This document shows positions 57,479 through 64,000 of a DNA stretch of 64,000 nt, piece by piece. Numbering within the stretch: the first letter of the stretch is position 1; each line of letters opens with the position of its first letter. The position numbers and the translations under genes are program-made. Source of the DNA: Portunus trituberculatus (taxonomy: Eukaryota > Arthropoda > Malacostraca > Decapoda > Portunidae); NCBI RefSeq assembly GCF_017591435.1, contig NC_059304.1, positions 23,893,675-23,957,674 of the forward strand, in the 5' to 3' direction. The notes under the pieces were generated by a model. It did no database searches. It was not told where the DNA came from and was given only the letters and a program-made list of their open reading frames with translations.

Positions 57479-58019
57479 ATAGTGACACACGTGGATCACC
57501 AGACATACAGACGTATGATGAACTCCTAACGCGTACGACAAAGAGATAGTAGCCAATCATGAATTAAAAGCATTAAATTCACTATCTATGTAATCAGAAG
57601 TTTTAACAAATTTTTCACTCCAGAAGTAGAGGGAGAACTGAACTGTTCAGAAAAGTGCTTTTCAGTAATATAATCTCATTAGTAATGGCAATCAAACTCA
57701 CTTCTAGTTACTCCACACTAGTTCTTATTTTGGCGACTGACAATGCTTGGGATGGGGAGGAAGCAGGGCCCACCAGGGAGGATTGGACGTGAGAAACAAA
57801 GTAAGACGCGATTCTCAGATCAGTGCTGCTCCTCTCTTCACCTGAGCAGGTTAGTCACATACTCGCTCATTAAGTTTTGAAGTAAGTTTTATAAAAAACA
57901 TATTGCGCATACGTATGTATATTTTTTAATTGTTTAATCAGTGCCGCTTCTCTCTTCATCTGATGCAGATACGGCTACTCTTGTATACGTGCCTGATTCA
58001 CGTGTGTGTGCTTAGTTAG
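57479..58019. other. Spacer, no gene seen
   Basis: The first 40 bp continue the short repeat split by LINE E. The rest is AT-rich, with CTCTCTTCACCTGAGCAGG and TTCTCTCTTCATCTGATGCAG forming a weak local repeat near 57832 and 57948. Nothing else is recognised. Confidence 0.4.
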
Positions 58020-58440
58020 GTTAGATTAGTGTAGTGTGTAATGTTATTGTGTGGGAGGTGGTGTTAAGAACAGTAGAGGGGATTGTGTCACCACCTGGTA
58101 CACGCCTCCATAAAAAGTGCCTTTTGGCCTAAAGACAAGTGAAGTGAGTTTTTTTCTTTTTTTTTCTTTTTTTTATTATGTGTGTGGAGTTAAGACAGCC
58201 TGCGTTGTGCGTGTTGCCACAAGTTGACTGTAATTAGGCTGTGTAGTGACTTATATGATGTAATTTTTTTGGAGTGAACTTTATTTTCTTTTTTTAGTGA
58301 GTGAGATATCCTCTCTCCAGTGAGCTGGACTGTAAACGAACGAATGTGATTGTTGGGAGAGAAAATTAATTTAATATTATTCCATCAATTTATCGCAAAC
58401 TGCGAATTTGTAGTCTGTGTAATCTTTCAAAATTATAAAC
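58020..58440 (+). repeat. Dispersed repeat R, uninterrupted copy
   Basis: Matches 9258-9575 followed by 14002-14270 in diverged form. Around 58240-58266 it reads straight through the point where gypsy B is inserted in the other copy, so it serves as a natural empty site. Confidence 0.6.
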
Positions 58441-58444
58441 AGCA

Positions 58445-58705
58445 CAGCAATACTCTGCTTAACGAACAGGATAGGGGGTGTCACAGCTGTTCGTAGAGCG
58501 AAAATTCGTTAAGCGGACGTAATTTTCCCATAGGAAGTAATGGAAATATGGGGGATGCGTTCTGGGCTGGTCCCCAACATACCACATGGGTTAAAACAAA
58601 ATTATATATACGTTTGGCAGCGTATTGGGCCACCGGTGTACCACTACTTTTATGATGTCATCTGAGTCATTGGAAGTTAGAGGAGCTACATACAAATTCT
58701 CTCAC
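58445..58705. mobile_element. Terminal fragment of the Tigger-like element
   Basis: CAGCAATACTCTGCTTAACG at 58445 and the following 240 bp are the reverse complement of about 13010-13269. Only one end is present; the palindrome and the other end are missing. Confidence 0.8.
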
Positions 58706-58869
58706 TGATAGCTCCTCTGTAATTTGTGCAGGAGCGGATCAAAGTTCGCCGCGGTGAGGCAGAGTCTATGGTCTAGAATTTTATGAAGATCGTTTAGGCA
58801 TTGGCTTTTTCGGGGATTGTTATTGCAAACACAACAATACTTAACAACATTTCCTCCGAGGGTTGTTCC
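58706..58869. other. Unassigned spacer before LINE G
   Basis: No motif recognised. It might include the outermost 5' bases of LINE G. Confidence 0.3.
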
Positions 58870-59311
58870 CCCCCAGATGGGAACCGCCTTGTCGTGGTGG
58901 GGGGGCTTGCGTGCCCCTGTCACCTGGCAAGCTAGGCTAGAGGGGGCTTAGGCCCCTGCTCTGCCCTTTCGAGGGGGAGAGGGCTACCCATGCTAGTAAA
59001 GTCGCCAGTGATGGGCCAGACTAAATGGTTCCTATGTAGGCTGCCAGTGGACCAGTGGACCTGCTGGAGGGATCGCTCAATAGGGGCCGTCCTGTGCTGG
59101 ATGGTTGGGTGTCCAGGCTGGGATGCTTTGGGAGGGGGTCTCAGCTCTGTCGTGGATAAACATTCATAGCATGTGGGGCCTTTTCTTAAAACGACTGGTC
59201 CGCATGGGGACGAAGTACCCCGTCCACGGCAGCCAGCGCTCCCTCCCACTGTAGTCCCAGTAGGTGGTTTCCCTTGCCCATGGAGCCAATTTTTTGTGTA
59301 ACTTTATACAT

Positions 59312-61102
59312 ATGGTTAAACACAAAAAACTGTCAGGTTCTCGTGAGGTGGCTGAGCTGGCCCACGAGACGTCATCTTCAGGTCTGAGTGGGAAGGAGGA
59401 TTCCCCTCCACAAGAGCCTCCAGCAGCAGTCTCCTGTTCTGGGAGTTCTTCTGAGGGACGTATTTCTGCTGCATATGACTCCCTTGTGATGGTTAATGTT
59501 AACCCATCATTTTCATATCACGCCTTGCACTCACTTCTCAAGGTGTATGGCACGGTTGTTCGCATTCAACTTGTTTATGATAAGGACTTTCCTTCTAACC
59601 GCTGCTATGTAACTTTTCTGTCATGTGATGAAGCTCGTCTGGCTTATGAACATGTAGCATCCCTGCCCCTTGCTGGCTCTGGCTTTAAGACAGAACTTCT
59701 CCACTCTCGCAATATTTCAGACAGTGATACAGACTACATCCCAAATCTTTTTAGCCACTATTCATAGAATTCAGTTCCTGAAGTTTGTCAGATCCCGCCT
59801 CCACGTTGGTTTGTGGCCTACTACAGAAATGGGTGCGGGAATTTCATCCACGCCTCCCGGTACTTGTCCAAAGAGATCGGCACGATTCCTGAGGGAAACC
59901 TCAAGAAATACGGGAAGGGGGTGCTCATGCGAGCGAAAGATATCACGCAGGCAAGGATGTTGCAACATCTACCATGTCCTTCTGACAGCATGTTTGAGAC
60001 TATTAAGGTACATCCCATCTTTAATTACAGTAAAGGTTGTGTGTACAGTCAGGATCTTTATGATTTTCCTGATGAGGAAATACTGGCTATGTGTCCTACC
60101 TCAGTCCAGAAGGCAACTAAGATGAGGAACTCCTCCAACATGGTCCTTCTCACCTTTTTTGGGTCCACCCTCCCTGACCGCGTTAATGTCGGGCCTATTA
60201 ATCTTAGGGTGAGGCGTTTTGTTTCTCGCCCTCTTCAGTGTTTCTCATGTTATTCGTACGGTCACGGCAAAAGTTCATGTAAAGAAGCTTCTCGATGTGA
60301 TAATTGCTCTGCACTAGACTTGCATTCAGAGGAGCATTGCAATACCACAGCTTATTGTTTCCACTGCCATGATGCTCACCAGGTACGTTCCAGGCAATGC
60401 CCTAGGTATCGCCTGGAGCAGGACATTCTACAGCTTGCTAACCCTCAGTTCATCAGTCTCGGTAGCGCCCGCCGTGAACTCCTGTACCACCAGAAGGCCG
60501 GTACTGGTGCGACATCCTACGCTTCATTGGCCGCACGCTCTTCACCTGAGTCTGCCGGTCCAAAGACAACTCCTGCTACCTCTCGCTCTGTTGAGGCGGG
60601 TGGTCCTGTTCATTTGGCAAATAGGTTTGCCCTTTTGTCCGATGACTCGGTTGAGTCATCTCTAAGAAGTGACGAGAATAATACGGACTTGACCAAAGTC
60701 ACCCAAATAGTAGATGTTCATTTGTCACCTGTACCTCCTAAGCTTTTGAAGGGCTTGACCAAACGGCACCGCGGCTCTGCGGAGTCGTTAGATTTAGCTC
60801 AGCCTAAGCAGTCTAAGATTTCTCCCGGTGCACATAATCGTGAGTCCTCCAGGGACCGCTCTACTAGGGTAGCTCCAGTAGTTTCTGTTCAGCCTCTTGT
60901 GACACCCTCTGTCTCAGATCGGGCTTCTTGTGATGAGGACGGTCTTTGCATGGAGACGTCCGATGATATTGTCACAGCCATTCCTCGTGGACCCACTGTA
61001 TCGGAAAGTGCAGTCCTGCCTGATCCTCGTCCTCCGAGGACTGGTAGGAGTGATGATAGTTTGCATCACTCACCGGTAGGCCGAAAGGCTGCGGTCCAAT
61101 GA
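59312..61102 (+). pseudogene. LINE G ORF1, gag-like protein, one nonsense codon
   Basis: The start at ATG 59312 (MVKHKKLSGSREVAELAHET). A single TAG at 59765 interrupts one continuous frame that ends at 61102. Residues about 65-145 resemble an RRM-like fold (LVMVNVNPSFSYHALHSLL, NRCYVTFLSCDEARLAYEH). A second conserved block follows the stop (NFIHASRYLSKEIGTIPEGN, KVHPIFNYSKGCVYSQ). Knuckles near 60238-60400 are CFSCYSYGHGKSSC, CDNCSALDLHSEEHC and CFHCHDAHQVRSRQC. The C-terminal third is Ser/Pro-rich. RNA binding is the family role. Confidence 0.85.
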
Positions 61103-61214
61103 CCCGGTACATCTCAACTCCCTGTGTCTTTTCGTCGGTTGAATTGATTATTTCTAGTCAGGTGAGTCACGGGCAGCCCATTCAAAAGGCTCGCCCTTCT
61201 AGTGCACCTAAATA

Positions 61215-62637
61215 GTCATCTTCAAGCTTCTACAGTGGAACTGTAGAGGCCTTCGCGCCTCATAGGGGGAACTCCGAGCTTTATTGTCGGAGTTCTCTCC
61301 AGCCTGTGTAGCTTTACAAGAGACTATGCTAGGTGATAGTACTTATTCTAGTCCTCCTGGCTATCGTGCCTTTTTTAGTACTCCTTTCCCTGACCAGGGC
61401 CACCACGGTGGCACAGCTATCCTAGTCCGTCAAGACATACCTGTTGTCCCCTTGCAACTCAACTCTCCCCTTCAAGTGGTTGCTGTTAAGGTTTTTTATG
61501 GGACGATCCTACACTATTTGCACTTTATATCTCCCTCCTCGGGTTCCTGTCTCCAGGGGTGAGCTTGACGGCCTGGTGCGTCAGCTGACTCCGCCTTTCC
61601 TCTTGTTGGGAGATTTTAACGGCCGTCACCCATTGTGGGATGAAGGTGCTAGTAATCCTCGTGGGGTTTTAATCGGTTCTTTTATTGAGGATGAGGGATT
61701 GGAGATTTTAAATTCTGGGGATGTCACACATTTCCATAGTCCTACTGGGACTTTTACAGCTATCGATCTTTCTATTTGTACATCTAATTCTTTCCTTGAT
61801 TTTAATTGGCGGGTCCTACCGGATTTACACAGTAGTGACCACTTTCCTATTTTATTGGAATCTGTGAACTCAGAGCCACAGTCCCGGCCCCCACGCTGGG
61901 TTTTAGACAAGGCAGATTGGCCTCAATTCACAGACCTTAGCTCTTTAATCCGTCCGTTGGCTGACTTTTCTACTTGTGCTGAGGCTGTTGATTATTTTGC
62001 TGATTTTATACGTTCAGTAGCACTTCAGACAATCCTTAGGACGTCCGGTCGCTTTACTAAGCGTCCCGTTCCTTGGTGGAATGCAGCATGCACTGAAGCG
62101 GTGAAAGTGAAACGGGCAGCTTTCTCTCGTCTCCGGCGACATCGTGGGGACCCGCAGTGTCTGGACGCTTTTCGGCGCTGTCGAGCTCGAGCCCGCCACG
62201 TTTTGAAAGAGGCACAAAGAGCCTCTTGGAAAGCTTATGTCTCTTCCATTAACGCCCGCACTCCTCTTACAGATGTCTTTAACAAAGTCCGCCAAATTGC
62301 TGGGAAGTATTCTGCTCCTTCTCCACCAGTTTTGTTGTTTTCTGGGCGAACGGTGGCAGACCATAGGACTGTTGCCGACCTCTTCACAGAGCACTTTGCC
62401 AGTGTTTCCCGGAGGCATCCTGCAGCCCCGGGCGCACGTCACCGCCAGAGAATGGAATCTCTCGGCATAAATTTTTCTTCCACAGGAGGGGAGTCTTATA
62501 ATGTCCCCTTCTCTGCCTCCGAGTTGCGGACTGCTTTATCCCAGTGTCATGACTCTTCTCCTGGCCCAGATGATATTCCTTATGCCTTCTTGTGCCACAT
62601 GTCTGACAGTGCTTTTAGCTTTTTATTAAATCTATAA
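61215..62637 (+). pseudogene. LINE G ORF2, endonuclease and linker
   Basis: LLQWNCRGLRAS (catalytic Asn), an in-frame TAG near 61264, CVALQETMLG (Glu), HHGGTAILVRQDIPVV, then a frame change near 61555. It continues with PFLLLGDFNGRHPLWDEG (GDFN), FTAIDLSICTSN and LHSSDHFPILLES (SDH box). The linker contains a PVPWWNAACTEAVK segment common between EN and RT, then SSPGPDDIPYAFLCHM at the RT entry. A stop at 62635 precedes RT. Confidence 0.85.
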
Positions 62638-62638
62638 T

Positions 62639-63508
62639 ATGATTTGGCATACCGGTGACTTTCCAACTTCTTGGGCTGTGGCTGTGGTTCTCCCATTTCC
62701 GAAGCCTAGGAAAGATAATCTTCAGGCTACGAACTATCGTCCTATATCGTTGACGTCCTGCATTTGTAAAGTATTAGAAAAGATGGTTAATGTAAGACTC
62801 ATGTTGTACTTGGAGAAGGGGAAGTACCTGTCCTCGGTACAGTACGGCTTCCGAAAGATGAGGTCTACTACTGATGCTCTTTATCCCTAGAGTCTTCTAT
62901 TTGTGAGGCCTTCGCTAATCACCACCATCAAGTAACAATGTTTTTTGACCTGGAGAAGGCCTACGACACGGGATGGTGTCATGGCATTTTACAGTCTTTG
63001 TTTAATTTTGGCCTTCGTGGCCACCTTCCTATTTTTATTCAGCAGTTTTATCCAGACGTCTTTTACGGGTTCGAGTGGGAGTGTTCTCTCTGAGGCTACT
63101 GCTCTAAATGATGGTGTCCCACAGGGAAGTATTCTTAGTGTTACACTATTCGCAGTCACCATCAATGGTGTTATTGATACTCTCCCAGATGGCATTCACA
63201 GCTCCTTATATGTTGATGATTTATGTATTTCATTTGCTGCTGCCAGGATGTCACTGATTGAGCGCAAGCTCCAACTGGCGATCAATAGGGTGTCCAGTTG
63301 GGCCAACATGAACGGTTTTCGATTCTCCACCTCCAAGACCGTAGCCATGCATTTTTGTCGCAACCGTGGTGTCCATCCAGACCTGGATTTATACCTCGCC
63401 AATAGACGCCTCTCATGCGTGGAGGTGACTCGATATCTTGGCCTTTTATTTGACAAACGTCTCACCTGGGTTCCCCATTTCCGTTCTCTTAAGGCGTCTT
63501 GTCGGTAG
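62639..63508 (+). pseudogene. LINE G reverse transcriptase
   Basis: WHTGDFPTSWAVAVVLPFPK and ATNYRPISLTSCICKVLEKM, then VQYGFRKMRSTTDAL, a stop at 62888, a MFFDLEKAYDT segment in another frame (first Asp), GVPQGSILSVTLF, HSSLYVDDLCISF (YVDD) and VTRYLGLLFDKRLTWVPHF. At least two frame changes separate the blocks. Confidence 0.85.
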
Positions 63509-64000
63509 GCATTATCCCTTTTTCGGGTTTTAAGTCACACCTCTTGGGGTGCGGACAGGGACACGTTGCTGCTGCATCCGCAACGGATGCACGACTACGC
63601 ACGCTTGACTCCGTGCATCATGCTGGGGTCCGCTTGGCTATAGGTGCATTTCGGACATCTCCAATATCTAGCCTTCTATTAGATGCTGGTTTCTGGCCGC
63701 TCGACCTCCGGCGCCAGTCTTCGATGCTCCGGTGTTGGTTTCGCACCCACCGTCTTCCCGATTCTGTCCCTTGTCTGTCAATGTTGCGGGACTCGCGTTT
63801 GCAGGCAAATGTCACTCGACCGAGTCTCCCTAAAACCTTTGGCCTTAGAGTTGCAAATCTCATGGCGGAGTTATCTATCGACCCCACTCCTGTGTACTTT
63901 TTCCGGCTCCCACGAGTCAGTTATTGGCAGCTTCCTGTTATCTCATTATGCCCTGCCATGGATGGCAAGAAGAATTTTCTGCCAGCTCTGTCCCACACAC
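63509..64000 (+). pseudogene. LINE G, sequence after RT, incomplete
   Basis: A continuation in shifted frames, with thumb-like coding character (near 63630-63720) and no recognisable RNase H before the window ends. Confidence 0.5.

Larger units (their letters stand above)
58870..64000 (+). mobile_element. LINE G, I-like non-LTR element, runs off the window
   Basis: A G-rich 5' leader (from about 58870, GGAACCGCCTTGTCGTGGTG) is followed by a gag-like ORF1 with zinc knuckles and ORF2 with APE endonuclease and RT. The 3' part lies beyond the window. It differs from LINE E in ORF1 and RT sequence. ORF1 has one nonsense codon; ORF2 has several disruptions. Confidence 0.85.

Overview
The window is eukaryotic and almost certainly arthropod. 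The arthropod signs are a ten-exon gene with short GT-AG introns, several LINE clades, two tRNA-derived SINE families and dense (GT)n, (GA)n and (TA)n microsatellites. Decapod crustacean is my best guess from the repeat style; it is an inference, not proven by a marker gene. There is no sign of bacterial operons, rRNA or CRISPR.

Only one host gene can be supported. It is a minus-strand orthologue of MPND (RAMA plus catalytic JAMM/MPN+ domain) at 38041-45558. I resolved it into ten phase-consistent coding exons that give 849 residues, including a long glutamine/histidine-rich C-terminal extension. An in-frame start-stop uORF sits three bases before its start codon.

Nearly everything else is nested mobile DNA. 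From 1.7 to 25.7 kb, CR1-like LINEs and tRNA-derived SINEs, all on the minus strand, lie head to tail; most junctions fall in (AC)n runs. One old LINE (1676-3472 plus 15276-16552) is split by a Ty3/gypsy element (A, 3473-15275). A holds SINEs, a LINE and a dispersed repeat. That repeat is split by a second gypsy element (B, 9576-13997, TSD CTAT). B is in turn split by a pogo/Tigger-like element (11973-13269) containing a palindrome of about 680 bp.

From 25.8 to 37.8 kb lies a Ty3/gypsy element (F) ending in an LTR. A related LTR and integrase tail lie to its left in opposite orientation. F's gag holds a Harbinger-type MITE. A 4.1-kb piggyBac element (TTAA, 11-bp TIRs) sits exactly at its gag-protease junction, and another LTR is inserted in its integrase. 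The piggyBac carries two extra exon-like blocks and a 33-bp minisatellite.

From 48.4 to 64 kb there are four more non-LTR elements: a LINE with a C-terminal zinc knuckle, inverted and direct copies of an I-clade LINE with RNase H, and a further I-like LINE running off the window. The direct I-clade copy is full length with a 10-bp TSD and an ATGA overlap between its two ORFs.

Most element genes carry stops or frameshifts, so they are annotated as pseudogenes or mobile elements. No homology search was possible. Family names rest on visible motifs, element ends and comparison of copies within the window.
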